Notes: generated by a model from the sequence alone, not told the origin. Numbered from the stretch's first letter, positions 1 through 5,841 are shown. The stretch is 6,449 bases of DNA from Ruminococcus sp. (GCA_014799675.1 JAAVHM010000154.1:1-6449); one strand, 5' to 3'. Program-made: numbers and translations.

Positions 1-19
1 ATTAAGGAAGTAGGGGGTA

Positions 20-108
20 CGGGGGCAGAAACCTCAAAGGGGGAGGGGGAATGCCGATTTTTGTTGGGTTATTTTGTCCCCCTCCCCCTTTGTGGTGTCT
101 GACCCCCG
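20..108. repeat. Long imperfect GC-rich hairpin (intergenic palindromic repeat)
   Basis: Bases 35-50 pair perfectly (16 bp) with 77-92. Outside this, 31-33 pair with 94-96, and 20-29 pair with 98-108 with one bulged base, so about 29 bp of stem encloses a 26-base loop. The core (CCTCAAAGGGGGAGGGGGAA, starting at 33) closely resembles the minus strand of the repeat at 2192-2311, which suggests one dispersed family. It lies about 115 bp beyond the stop of the acetyltransferase gene. No U tract follows the stem on either strand, so it is not an ordinary intrinsic terminator. Four G5 runs at 13-49 could also form a G-quadruplex. Bases 109-223 between it and the gene are AT-rich and show no clear terminator. 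Confidence 0.75.
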
Positions 109-223
109 AATTTGTGAACAACGAACTGTTTCTAACCTTGCTTCCAAAATTCAAAGACAAACAAACCGTTACCCATAAAACAAGTTAATAAAATAAATTA
201 AAATTTATCATAAGATAGAATTT

Positions 224-766
224 TTACTCCGTCCTGCTTGCGGAAACTATTTTGCTTGCCGCCCCAAGATATTTTTTCATCATGCTTTCGTATTCCTCGG
301 GGGAAATTTCGCCAGTCCCCATTACATCATAAGTGACCGTTGCTTCCCGAATAGTCAGCGGCAGGGGCTTCATGCCGTTTTTCAGATAGAAATTCCTCCG
401 CCGTATGCGTTCCTCGTAATTTTCCGCGGACTCGTCAAGCTGTTCCAAAGCAAGGAAAAGCCGCTGTGTGCCGTAATGCTTTTTAAGGGACTGCAAAGCC
501 TTGCTCCCCAAGCCTTTTCCCCGCAAATTTTCGGAAAGCGCAAGGTAAAACAAATAGGAAGCAGTTCCCTCGCTGATAACATAGGCAAGCCCTGCCCATT
601 CACCCTCCGAATAGATACCCCAGAAATCAACATAGTCCTTTTCGGACTTCATAGCTAACAGCCACATCGGGGCTCTCTCGTCGGCAGGGAAAGCCGTTCT
701 GTACAAACGGCTTATCTTTCCGTAATCCTTGCTGAAAAAATTTATCCTTTTAAGCGATATTTTCAT
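224..766 (-). CDS. GNAT-family N-acetyltransferase
   Basis: This 180-aa protein should transfer an acetyl group from acetyl-CoA to an amine; the substrate cannot be read from sequence. Motif A of the GNAT fold is clear: a hydrophobic strand (YLFYLALSENL, 71-81) followed by the acetyl-CoA pyrophosphate loop RGKGLG (82-87) and a helix. A motif-B-like stretch RRRNFYLKNGMK (122-133) follows, as in GNAT enzymes where FYxKNGF/M closes the site. I chose the ATG at 766 because AAAGGA lies 8 bases upstream. A longer GTG start at 808 would overlap mnmE and adds 14 residues with no family character. It begins 28 bp after the mnmE stop and is the last gene of the operon. It is not RimI-like in its N-terminus, so ribosomal protein acetylation is not implied. 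Family call firm, role unknown. Confidence 0.85.
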   Translation of the reverse strand: MKISLKRINFFSKDYGKISRLYRTAFPADERAPMWLLAMKSEKDYVDFWGIYSEGEWAGLAYVISEGTASYLFYLALSENLRGKGLGSKALQSLKKHYGTQRLFLALEQLDESAENYEERIRRRNFYLKNGMKPLPLTIREATVTYDVMGTGEISPEEYESMMKKYLGAASKIVSASRTE

Positions 767-794
767 GCCGATATTCCTTTCAAATCTTTGTACA

Positions 795-2156
795 TCACTT
801 ACCCACACAGAAGTGGGAAAACACCTCGTCCACCACCGCTTCGGAGGCTCTTTCTCCCGTAAGCTCCAAAAGGGCGTTTTCTCCGTCGTCTATGATAATA
901 GTTACAGCGTCCAAGGTCGCCCCGCAGTGCAGAGCGTCCAAAGCCTGCTCAAAGGAAACCTTTGCCCTCTCCGCGCACCGTCTTTGCCGTTCGTTGGTAA
1001 GAACTCCCGCTTCGGGGGAAAATTCCTCCGTTTTCAAAAGCTTGCCGAGAACCTTTTCAAGCTCACCAAGTCCCCCGCTTTTTGCCGAAATTGAAACGCT
1101 TGCCCCGAAGCAGTGGGAAATTTTTTCAAAATCAAAACGCTGCTCCAGATCGGATTTGTTAAGTATCGCAAGAGAAAGCTTTCCCGTACAGCTTTCCGCA
1201 AGGGAAATATCCTCGTCGGTGAGGGCTTCCCCCGTGTCGAAAACCGCAAGCACAAGCTGCGCCGTTTCAAGCTTTTTCTTTGCAAGCTTTACTCCCTGAT
1301 TTTCCACAACGTCCTCGGTGTCGCGTATCCCCGCCGTGTCGGAAAGACAGAGAACAACGTCCCCCAGCCGCACGGATTCCTCTACAATGTCGCGGGTCGT
1401 TCCCGCGATCTCGGTAACAATGCTGCGCTCACAGCCGCTTAGCAAATTCATAAGCGTACTCTTGCCAACGTTTGGCTTGCCCACAATTGCCGTGTCGATA
1501 CCCTCGCGGATTATCCTGCCGTTGTCGTAGCCTTTCAGCATTTCCCCAAGCTCTGCGATAGTGGCGGTCAGAACCTTTTCTATCTCGGTCTCGTCCACGG
1601 CGGGAATGTCGTCCTCGGGGTAATCCACCCACGCCGCAAGTGAGCCTAAAAGGGTGACAATGCTGTCCGAGACAGACTTTATTCTGCGGAAAAGCGCGCC
1701 GTCCCGCAAAGCCGCCGCACAGCGAAGCTCCGCCCGTCCCCCTGCGGAAATCGTGTCCATAACAGCTTCCGCCTGCGTAAGATTAATTTTGCCGTTTAAA
1801 AATGCACGTTTTGTAAATTCCCCTGCCTCCGCGGGAACAGCTCCGTTTTTCAAAGCAAGCCGCAGGACTTGTTCCGTTACAAAAATACCGCCGTGGCAGG
1901 AAATTTCCGCCACGTCCTCCCCCGTATAAGACCGCGGCGCGCGGAAAACTGTGAGGACGGCTTCGTCTATATCATTATTGCCGTCGGAAACTTTCCCGTA
2001 AGCGCAGGTGTACCCCGCCATTTGGGAGGGTTTTTCCTTTGCCGAAATTGGTGTAAAAATTTTATCCGCAACAGCGAGAGCTTCCTCTCCCGAAATGCGT
2101 ATTACCGAAATCCCCCCCAATGCTCTGGGGGTTGAAATTGCTGCTATTGTTGACAT
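795..2156 (-). CDS. mnmE: tRNA uridine-5-carboxymethylaminomethyl(34) synthesis GTPase MnmE
   Basis: MnmE works with MnmG to install the carboxymethylaminomethyl group on the wobble uridine (U34) of certain tRNAs, using a methylene/formyl-tetrahydrofolate one-carbon unit and GTP hydrolysis. At 453 aa it has the normal family length. The N-terminal folate-binding domain (about 1-118) begins with the typical DTIAAISTP-like segment (STIAAISTPRALGGISVIRISG) and includes the conserved RSYTGED motif near 75-81. A helical domain surrounds the G domain: G1 GKPNVGKST at 226-234 (N229 is the potassium-coordinating Asn position), G2 TTRD at 253-256, G3 DTAG at 273-276 and G4 NKSD at 333-336. The C-terminus FCVGK carries the family's catalytic Cys (C450). 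GAGGG precedes the ATG by about 8 bases. Upstream is jag, separated by a 155-bp gap holding a palindromic repeat. The usual downstream partner mnmG is absent; a GNAT gene follows. Confidence 0.97.
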   Translation of the reverse strand: MSTIAAISTPRALGGISVIRISGEEALAVADKIFTPISAKEKPSQMAGYTCAYGKVSDGNNDIDEAVLTVFRAPRSYTGEDVAEISCHGGIFVTEQVLRLALKNGAVPAEAGEFTKRAFLNGKINLTQAEAVMDTISAGGRAELRCAAALRDGALFRRIKSVSDSIVTLLGSLAAWVDYPEDDIPAVDETEIEKVLTATIAELGEMLKGYDNGRIIREGIDTAIVGKPNVGKSTLMNLLSGCERSIVTEIAGTTRDIVEESVRLGDVVLCLSDTAGIRDTEDVVENQGVKLAKKKLETAQLVLAVFDTGEALTDEDISLAESCTGKLSLAILNKSDLEQRFDFEKISHCFGASVSISAKSGGLGELEKVLGKLLKTEEFSPEAGVLTNERQRRCAERAKVSFEQALDALHCGATLDAVTIIIDDGENALLELTGERASEAVVDEVFSHFCVGK

Positions 2157-2191
2157 ATCTTTACCCTCTTGCTTTTATATATAGTACATAA

Positions 2192-2311
2192 CCCCCTCAA
2201 AACAGGGAGGAATTACCTTTGAATATTCCCTCCCCCCTTGAGGGGGCTTAATAAATTTTAAGTCAGTAACATTTTACTTGGGGGTGATTTTCGCAGCGGG
2301 GCGTTCCCCGC
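2192..2311. repeat. Dispersed GC-rich palindromic repeat, copy between jag and mnmE
   Basis: Three palindromes make up this stretch. An outer one pairs CCCCCTCAA (2192-2200) with TTGAGGGGG (2238-2246) and, inside, GGGAGGAAT (2205-2213) with 2225-2234 (one extra C). The same bases form a compact CCCCCTTGAGGGGG hairpin. At the other end GCGGGG-CGTT-CCCCGC (2296-2311) is a perfect 6-bp stem that directly touches the jag stop codon. The segment 2232-2311 matches the minus strand of 5466-5546: both ends and the TTGGGGGTGA block are conserved while the AT-rich middle has diverged. The hairpins lie in the jag-mnmE spacer of the transcript and could affect mRNA stability or read-through. No U tract of terminator quality follows. 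Confidence 0.8.
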
Positions 2312-3145
2312 TTAGATATCAATTTTGCCGTACAAGTCGCCCTCGATAAGATTATCCTCGGGCTTGGGACGCTTGTAGTCCTTTTCAAAGGAAGTCTTCA
2401 TCATATCCATTGAGCGCGGGGTGTACTCGTTGGGATTTTTGTCCCTGCGGGGTCTTCTCTCGTAATCCCTTTTGTAACCGCCCTCACGGTTTCCGCCCTC
2501 TCTCCTGTCACGTCTCTGACGGGGATTTGTGGAAGCGATAACGACCTTGCGGAAAGGCTCGTCGCCAACGCTGCGGGAGGTTACTCCCTCGATATTTGCA
2601 ACCGCCGAGTGGATAATTCTTCTCTCGTATGGGTTCATGGGTTCAAGTGTGGAAGTCCTGCCTGTTCTGATAACGGTTTTCGCGATCTTTCCCGCAAGCT
2701 CTTCAAGTATAGCCTTTCTCTTTTCGCGGTAGCCGCAGCAGTCCACGGTAATTCTAACATATTCCTTGTCCCCTCTGTTTGCCGCCATGGAAACAAGATA
2801 CTGTATAGCGTCAAGGGTCTCGCCCCGTCTGCCTATTACCGCGCCCGTTGTGTCGCCAAGAATGTCGATAAGGATACCGTCCTCGTTCTCGGTGGTGGAA
2901 ACTGTGCTGTCGATATCCATATTTTTAAGGATACCCTTGATATAGTCTGCCGCAATGTCGGCTTTGGTCTGCTCAAAAACAGCCTCTACCCTTGCTTCGC
3001 CTTTAAGCTTTCCGAAAAGTCCCTTTTTCGGTTCCTCGATTACCGTGAATGAGATCCTGCTTTCTTCTGTGCCGAATTCCTGTGCCGCCATAGCCTTTGC
3101 TTCCTCTATGGACTTTGCTGTAAATACTTTTTTCTTTTCTGACAT
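2312..3145 (-). CDS. jag: KH-R3H RNA-binding protein Jag/KhpB (SpoIIIJ-associated)
   Basis: This cytoplasmic RNA-binding protein of 277 aa is encoded next to YidC in most Firmicutes. In other species KhpB partners KhpA and affects cell division and cell-wall synthesis. The Jag_N domain occupies about 1-52 (KSIEEAKAMAAQEF, then KKGLFGKLKGEARVE). The KH domain spans about 60-137 with its GxxG loop as GRRG at 105-108, followed by ETLDAIQYL. The R3H domain at about 140-205 holds the R-x3-H signature (R175, H179) in NPYERRIIHSAVANIEGV. A basic, glycine-rich, probably disordered tail follows (about 206-277, with RREGGNREGGYKRDYERR), making it some 70 residues longer than B. subtilis Jag as I recall its length. 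The start at 3145 is preceded only by a weak AGG, but the MSEKKKVFTAKSIEEA beginning is typical. It follows yidC after a 132-bp spacer with hairpins. Confidence 0.95.
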   Translation of the reverse strand: MSEKKKVFTAKSIEEAKAMAAQEFGTEESRISFTVIEEPKKGLFGKLKGEARVEAVFEQTKADIAADYIKGILKNMDIDSTVSTTENEDGILIDILGDTTGAVIGRRGETLDAIQYLVSMAANRGDKEYVRITVDCCGYREKRKAILEELAGKIAKTVIRTGRTSTLEPMNPYERRIIHSAVANIEGVTSRSVGDEPFRKVVIASTNPRQRRDRREGGNREGGYKRDYERRPRRDKNPNEYTPRSMDMMKTSFEKDYKRPKPEDNLIEGDLYGKIDI

Positions 3146-3179
3146 ATCTTTACCTACTTCCCTATTAGAATTTATTTTT

Positions 3180-3220
3180 CAGCAATTCTTACCTTGTCTT
3201 TGATTTTGTAAAAATTGCTG
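3180..3220 (-). other. 13-bp hairpin in the yidC-jag spacer
   Basis: In the leftward transcript bases 3220-3208 (CAGCAATTTTTAC) pair with 3192-3180 (GTAAGAATTGCTG): 13 pairs including one U-G wobble, with a 15-base loop. On the plus strand that wobble becomes a C-A mismatch, so the fold suits the minus-strand RNA. It is followed by an A-rich stretch, not a U tract, so it is not an intrinsic terminator. A processing or stability element is possible. Confidence 0.5.
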
Positions 3221-3255
3221 TGCTTAACATTTTCTTAAAAGATAATTAGAGGCAA

Positions 3256-3274
3256 GAAGCAAGAATTTTGCTTC
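3256..3274 (-). other. Short hairpin just after the yidC stop codon
   Basis: GAAGCAA and TTGCTTC form a 7-bp stem with a 5-base loop, starting 3 bases beyond the yidC stop codon. No U tract follows in the leftward transcript (next bases TTGCCTCTAA), so it probably does not stop transcription. It may protect the upstream mRNA end. Confidence 0.4.
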
Positions 3275-3277
3275 CGT

Positions 3278-4468
3278 TTATTCGCCGTCGTCGTCGATAA
3301 ATTCCTCGCCGTATTTTTCTGCCTGTCTGCGGCGGGCTTCTCTGATTATCATTCTTTCGTACTCTTTCTGTTTAGCCTTGGAAATTTTAACCTCCGGCTT
3401 GTCCTCTTCCTCGTCTGCCGCGGAGGAAACTGCTATGCCGCCTGCCTTTGCAGGGACTTTTCCTCCGTTCTGTTGCTGCGCTTGCGCCATCTGCTCCTCC
3501 ATAAGCTGCTGATATCTTTCCATCATGTTGGGACGGGCTTTCTTCTTGCGTTTAGCCTTGTCCTTTTCCACAAGGGACGCAACATATTCGGGAGTGTATA
3601 TTTTATATAGTATCATTGACTGTATGCAGCTGAACAGTGAGGACATAGTCCAGTAAAAACCGATACCCGCGGGATATTTGAACGCGATCCACACCGAGAA
3701 CAGCGGCATAACGTAAAGCATAACATTCATGCCTGCCATGCTGGGAGCGTCGGGGTTCATTTTCTTGTTGCGTATCTGACTGTAGATCGTCATGAAAAGC
3801 TGGATAATACCCGACATAATAGGTATCATCAGCAAAATGACCGCCGCGGCATTCCACACCTCGGGGTGCAGGGACGGTATATCGCCCAAGTCCACAATAC
3901 CGAAAAGCTTGTTGTTGAACTCCGCAACGCTGTTTACAAATTCGGGGTCGTTTAATCCGTCAAAAGCTCCGGTATTGTTTTTAACCGCGTTTTGAATTTC
4001 TTTAACAATATAAATTTCCGGTCTTGCGTTAAAATACGCGGGAACAGTGCCGCCGTTCTGGGTAAAGATATTTCTGCATATCTCCGTTGCCTTTAAGATC
4101 ACGTCGTCTTCCGCGCGTATTATGTGAGAGATCGGACGGTACACAACGTCGAAAATACCGTACAAAAGCGGGAACTGTATAAACAGCGGCAGACAGCTTG
4201 CCATAGGGTTTATACCCTCCTCGGCGTAAAGCTTCATCTGCTCCTCCTGGAGCTTCTGCTGGTTATTTCCGTACTGTTTTTTCAGCTTTTCAAGCTTCGG
4301 CTGAAAGGCGGTCATTGCCGCCGCGGATTTCTGCTGCTTTACCGAAAGGGGGAAAAGCAGTATTTTAGTAATAATTGTAAAAAACACTATCGACCATGCG
4401 TAGTTATGTGTTATCTGATATAAAAGCCACATTATCAAGCCAAGTGGGAAACCTATAATTTTGCTCAT
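3278..4468 (-). CDS. yidC: YidC/Oxa1-family membrane protein insertase
   Basis: YidC inserts and folds membrane proteins, alone or with SecYEG. This 396-aa form begins directly with hydrophobic helices (MSKIIGFPLGLIMWLLYQ) and has no lipoprotein signal, unlike B. subtilis SpoIIIJ. By eye: an N-terminal helix (about 5-20), TM1 about 23-43, a cytoplasmic charged hairpin 45-89 (C1, QPKLEKLKKQYGNNQQKLQ), TM2 91-110 (PMASCLPLFIQFPLLYGIFD, a family hallmark), TM3 205-228, TM4 247-264 and TM5 267-290 (PAGIGFYWTMSSLFS). The groove arginine position is a lysine here (K35 in TITKILLFPLSVKQ). About 94 residues (111-204) between TM2 and TM3 lie outside the membrane, and a highly charged tail (291-396, KDKAKRKKKARP onward) is predicted cytoplasmic. 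GGAGG lies 10 bases before the ATG. It sits 34 bp after yidD and upstream of jag, the usual order. Confidence 0.96.
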   Translation of the reverse strand: MSKIIGFPLGLIMWLLYQITHNYAWSIVFFTIITKILLFPLSVKQQKSAAAMTAFQPKLEKLKKQYGNNQQKLQEEQMKLYAEEGINPMASCLPLFIQFPLLYGIFDVVYRPISHIIRAEDDVILKATEICRNIFTQNGGTVPAYFNARPEIYIVKEIQNAVKNNTGAFDGLNDPEFVNSVAEFNNKLFGIVDLGDIPSLHPEVWNAAAVILLMIPIMSGIIQLFMTIYSQIRNKKMNPDAPSMAGMNVMLYVMPLFSVWIAFKYPAGIGFYWTMSSLFSCIQSMILYKIYTPEYVASLVEKDKAKRKKKARPNMMERYQQLMEEQMAQAQQQNGGKVPAKAGGIAVSSAADEEEDKPEVKISKAKQKEYERMIIREARRRQAEKYGEEFIDDDGE

Positions 4469-4502
4469 TAAAATTTTTCCTCCGTTTTAGAGGATAGAAT
4501 TT

Positions 4503-4793
4503 TTATTGGCTCTGTTTTCTATTCTCTAAATTTTTATTCTCTGTTTTGCCGTATCTTTTTTCAAGGGTGTAAAATCCGAATTTTTCGGGTACGGGGTCTA
4601 TTCCCCCCAAGCTCCAGGGGTTGCACCGCAGCACTCTCCATATTGACAAGGCGAGACCCTTTACAGCGCCGTGCTTCTCTATAGCCTCCAAAGCGTAGGA
4701 GGAGCAGGTTGGGTAATACTTGCAGCAGGGCGGCTTCAGGGGAGATATTGCCTTGCGGTATAATTTTACTAATAGTAATAAAAACTTTTTCAT
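4503..4793 (-). CDS. yidD: Membrane protein insertion efficiency factor YidD
   Basis: YidD is a small membrane-associated protein thought to assist YidC-dependent insertion. At 96 aa it shows the whole family signature: an amphipathic N-terminal helix (MKKFLLLLVKLYRKAISPL), the motif CCKYYPTCSSYALEAIEKHG (23-42) and RCNPWSLGGIDPVP (56-69). Cysteines are at 23, 24, 30 and 57. The last 15 residues (KTENKNLENRKQSQ region) are polar and not conserved in the family. Its ATG overlaps the rnpA stop codon in an ATGA arrangement (4790-4793). No Shine-Dalgarno sequence is visible just upstream, so translation is probably coupled to rnpA. It is followed by yidC after 34 bp. Confidence 0.96.
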   Translation of the reverse strand: MKKFLLLLVKLYRKAISPLKPPCCKYYPTCSSYALEAIEKHGAVKGLALSIWRVLRCNPWSLGGIDPVPEKFGFYTLEKRYGKTENKNLENRKQSQ

Positions 4794-5143
4794 TTACGGT
4801 TTGTATTGCTGATTTTCTTAACGGCAGGAATGACCTTGCCGCGGAAAAAAGCCTCGATGTGAGTGGATTTAGCGTCCCCGCAGCCGGGCCGCGCGGTTAT
4901 GATGTAGTCGTAGCCCTTGGGGAACTCTTCCTCGCAGTTTCTGAATGCGGCGCGGATTATCCTGCGGCAGCGGCTGCGTACAACAGCGTTGCCGACCTTT
5001 TTGCCTGTGGTTATCCCAAGACCTGTCTGACCCGAACGGTTCTTTTTGTAATAAACGGCAACATTTTTACCGACAGTATATTTGCCGTGCTTATACAAGC
5101 TGACGAAAGTTTTGTTTTCCTTGATTTTAACAGTGTATTTCAT
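4790..5143 (-). CDS. rnpA: Ribonuclease P protein component
   Basis: RnpA binds the catalytic RNase P RNA and helps remove 5' leaders from precursor tRNAs. The protein has 117 aa, the normal length. It starts with the KYTVKIKENKTFVSLYKHGKY segment (the family's FxxVYKxGK strand) and then carries the RNA-binding helix GKKVGNAVVRSRCRRIIRAAFR (47-68). The family's RNR signature reads RSR here (56-58), a conservative change at the middle position. The later strand GYDYIITARPGC (77-88) corresponds to the usual DxVVIARPxA. AAGGA lies 6 bases before the ATG. It lies 80 bp downstream of rpmH, with a terminator-like hairpin between, and overlaps yidD by 4 bp. Confidence 0.96.
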   Translation of the reverse strand: MKYTVKIKENKTFVSLYKHGKYTVGKNVAVYYKKNRSGQTGLGITTGKKVGNAVVRSRCRRIIRAAFRNCEEEFPKGYDYIITARPGCGDAKSTHIEAFFRGKVIPAVKKISNTNRK

Positions 5144-5152
5144 GTAAAGTCC

Positions 5153-5197
5153 TTAAATAAAAAGACCACAAAAAGGCAAGCCCCGAATGTGGTCTTT
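5153..5197 (-). terminator. Attenuator-like hairpin between rpmH and rnpA
   Basis: In the leftward transcript AAAGACCACA (5197-5188) pairs with TGTGGTCTTT (5170-5161), a perfect 10-bp stem with a 17-base loop that can itself pair GGC with GCC. The stem is followed by TTATTT, so the RNA ends in a U-rich run typical of an intrinsic terminator. It stands directly before the rnpA ribosome binding site, so partial termination would give abundant rpmH mRNA and less rnpA-yidD-yidC mRNA. The degree of termination is inference. Confidence 0.7.
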
Positions 5198-5223
5198 ATT
5201 TGGTATTTGCCGCGAAGACTTAA

Positions 5224-5358
5224 TTAGTAAGAAAGTCTTGCTCTGCCCTTTGCGCGTCTTCTTGCAAGAACCTTGCGACCGTTTCTTGTGGACATTCTCT
5301 TCATAAAGCCGTGTTCTTTTTTTCTGTGAAGCTTTTTAGGCTGGTATGTTCTTTTCAT
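5224..5358 (-). CDS. rpmH: 50S ribosomal protein L34
   Basis: L34 is a very basic protein of the large ribosomal subunit that contacts 23S rRNA. The 44-aa reading frame starts MKRTYQPKKLHRKKEHGFMK and ends RRRAKGRARLSY; the length and the RTYQPKKxxRKxxHGFxxRM pattern are those of bacterial L34 throughout. AGGAGG (5366-5371 on the complementary strand) lies 7 bases upstream of the ATG. It is the first gene of the leftward operon and has its own consensus promoter. Downstream is an attenuator-like hairpin, then rnpA, the near-universal bacterial order. Confidence 0.98.
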   Translation of the reverse strand: MKRTYQPKKLHRKKEHGFMKRMSTRNGRKVLARRRAKGRARLSY

Positions 5359-5389
5359 TTTTTCTCCTCCTTTTGTTCGTATATGGGTT

Positions 5390-5406
5390 TAGGCATAAAA
5401 CGCCTA
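5390..5406 (-). other. Hairpin at the 5' end of the rpmH leader
   Basis: TAGGC and GCCTA form a 5-bp stem with a 7-base loop within a few bases of the predicted transcript start (about 5408). A 5'-terminal stem could protect the mRNA from end-dependent decay. No known ribosomal-protein leader motif is recognisable. Confidence 0.4.
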
Positions 5407-5414
5407 TCGCATTA

Positions 5415-5444
5415 ATTATACTACACTTCTCCACCGTTTGTCAA
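5415..5444 (-). promoter_or_regulatory. Promoter of the rpmH operon
   Basis: Read on the minus strand: TTGACA (5444-5439), an 18-bp spacer, TATAAT (5420-5415); both hexamers are perfect housekeeping-sigma consensus. An A5/T6 tract at 5455-5465 just upstream could act as an UP element. The predicted start is near 5408, giving a leader of about 50 nt before the rpmH ATG at 5358. Confidence 0.9.
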
Positions 5445-5465
5445 GACATTTTGGAAAAATTTTTT

Positions 5466-5546
5466 GCGGGGAACGCCCCGCGGCGAGTGTCACCCCCAAT
5501 TTACATACAATAATAATTTGTTTTACCAATGCCCCCTCAAGGGGGC
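5466..5546. repeat. Dispersed GC-rich palindromic repeat, copy upstream of rpmH
   Basis: GCGGGG-AACG-CCCCGC (5466-5481) at one end and GCCCCC-TCAA-GGGGGC (5531-5546) at the other are perfect 6-bp hairpins. Read on the minus strand, the segment aligns end to end with 2232-2311 and has the same spacing within one base: shared CCCCCTTGAGGGGGC, TTGGGGGTGA and GCGGGGCGTTCCCCGC blocks with a diverged AT-rich middle. No coding capacity is evident. It fills most of the space between the rpmH promoter and the toxin-antitoxin array. Confidence 0.8.
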
Positions 5547-5568
5547 GGGTTAAAGAATTGTATTAGAT

Positions 5569-5615
5569 AATTAGCCCAAAAAGAAGAAACCCGAGGTGGC
5601 AGCCTCGGGTTTTTT
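5569..5615. terminator. Bidirectional terminator of toxin-less unit 0
   Basis: AAACCCGAGG (5587-5596) and CCTCGGGTTT (5603-5612) form a 10-bp stem with loop TGGCAG. T-rich runs follow in both directions (TTTTTT at 5610-5615 on plus; TTTCTTCTTTTT reading leftward to 5578). The 38 bases 5569-5606 are identical to 6412-6449, downstream of the second toxin gene. Homology stops at about 5566 on the left, so this is the 3' end of a unit whose toxin gene is gone. Confidence 0.88.
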
Positions 5616-5656
5616 CGTTTGCGTGTCACCATGCAAACTACATAATCTTATTTTAT
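5578..5656 (-). ncRNA. Predicted antisense RNA (antitoxin) of unit 0
   Basis: The predicted transcript runs from the promoter at 5663-5691 leftward to the bidirectional terminator, about 79 nt. Its 5' part is complementary to the translation start region of the toxin at 6321-6404: ACCATG and AACTACATAATCT are present at 5628-5633 and 5636-5648 (plus strand) and again at 6318-6323 and 6324-6336. It has no toxin gene of its own, so it should act in trans on mRNA of the 6321 toxin type. A 6-bp stem (GTTTGC/GCAAAC) is also possible near its middle. Ends are estimates. Confidence 0.6.
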
Positions 5657-5662
5657 AATTAT

Positions 5663-5691
5663 ATTATACACCCGATTTTCTTATTTGTCAA
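5663..5691 (-). promoter_or_regulatory. Leftward promoter of unit 0 antisense RNA
   Basis: On the minus strand: TTGACA (5691-5686), exactly 17 bp, TATAAT (5668-5663). Perfect consensus. Its -35 box faces the -35 box of the rightward promoter across 15 bp. Confidence 0.88.
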
Positions 5692-5706
5692 ATGTTTTCC
5701 CGCAGT

Positions 5707-5735
5707 TTGACAAAATTCGTCATAAGTGTTATAAT
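5707..5735 (+). promoter_or_regulatory. Rightward promoter of unit 1
   Basis: TTGACA (5707-5712), 17 bp, TATAAT (5730-5735), with TGT directly before the -10 (extended -10). Predicted start near 5742. Confidence 0.88.
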
Positions 5736-5741
5736 AAAATT

Positions 5742-5838
5742 GCTGCAAACTCCTATACTGCACGGTAACAGGAAGTAAAAAAGAGCAGCGAACAGCACAA
5801 AACGCCCCCGTAGCGGCAACTGCGGGGGCGTCGATTTT
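5742..5838 (+). ncRNA. Predicted sense transcript of unit 1, without a toxin gene
   Basis: The consensus promoter at 5707-5735 should make an RNA of about 95 nt ending at the hairpin 5803-5830. No ATG, no GGAGG and no hydrophobic reading frame occur between. The corresponding place in the other units holds leader plus toxin. It is probably a decayed unit; a functional small RNA cannot be excluded. Confidence 0.45.
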
Positions 5839-5841
5839 GTG
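5796..5841. terminator. Bidirectional terminator-like hairpin of unit 1
   Basis: CGCCCCCGTAG (5803-5813) pairs with CTGCGGGGGCG (5820-5830), 11 bp with one T-G pair, loop CGGCAA. Outside it, CACAAAA (5796-5802) pairs with TTTTGTG (5835-5841) across a 4-base bulge. Leftward the stem is followed by TTTTGTG; rightward the T tract is interrupted, so termination is better supported on the minus strand. The loop resembles the TGGCAG loop of the other units. Confidence 0.7.

Larger units (their letters stand above)
5663..5735. repeat. 73-bp divergent-promoter block, copy 1
   Basis: The block carries back-to-back consensus promoters and recurs at 5874-5946 and 6205-6277 with the same length and only 3 to 5 mismatches between copies. 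The two -35 boxes are arms of an inverted repeat (TTTGTCAAA, 13 bp, TTTGACAAA in this copy). Such conservation of non-coding DNA suggests recent tandem duplication or shared regulation. Confidence 0.92.

Noticed and set aside
193..208. ATAAATT-AA-AATTTAT palindrome as terminator of the GNAT gene
   Set aside because: A 7-bp stem made only of A-T pairs is too weak, and AT-rich DNA produces such palindromes by chance.
767..808. Longer GNAT protein starting at a GTG at 808
   Set aside because: It overlaps mnmE, and the ATG at 766 has AAAGGA at good spacing and begins at the family's first strand.
729..5227. Many plus-strand reading frames of 60-170 codons opposite the operon
   Set aside because: They lie antisense to well-recognised genes, have no ribosome binding sites or known motifs, and reflect codon use of the real strand.
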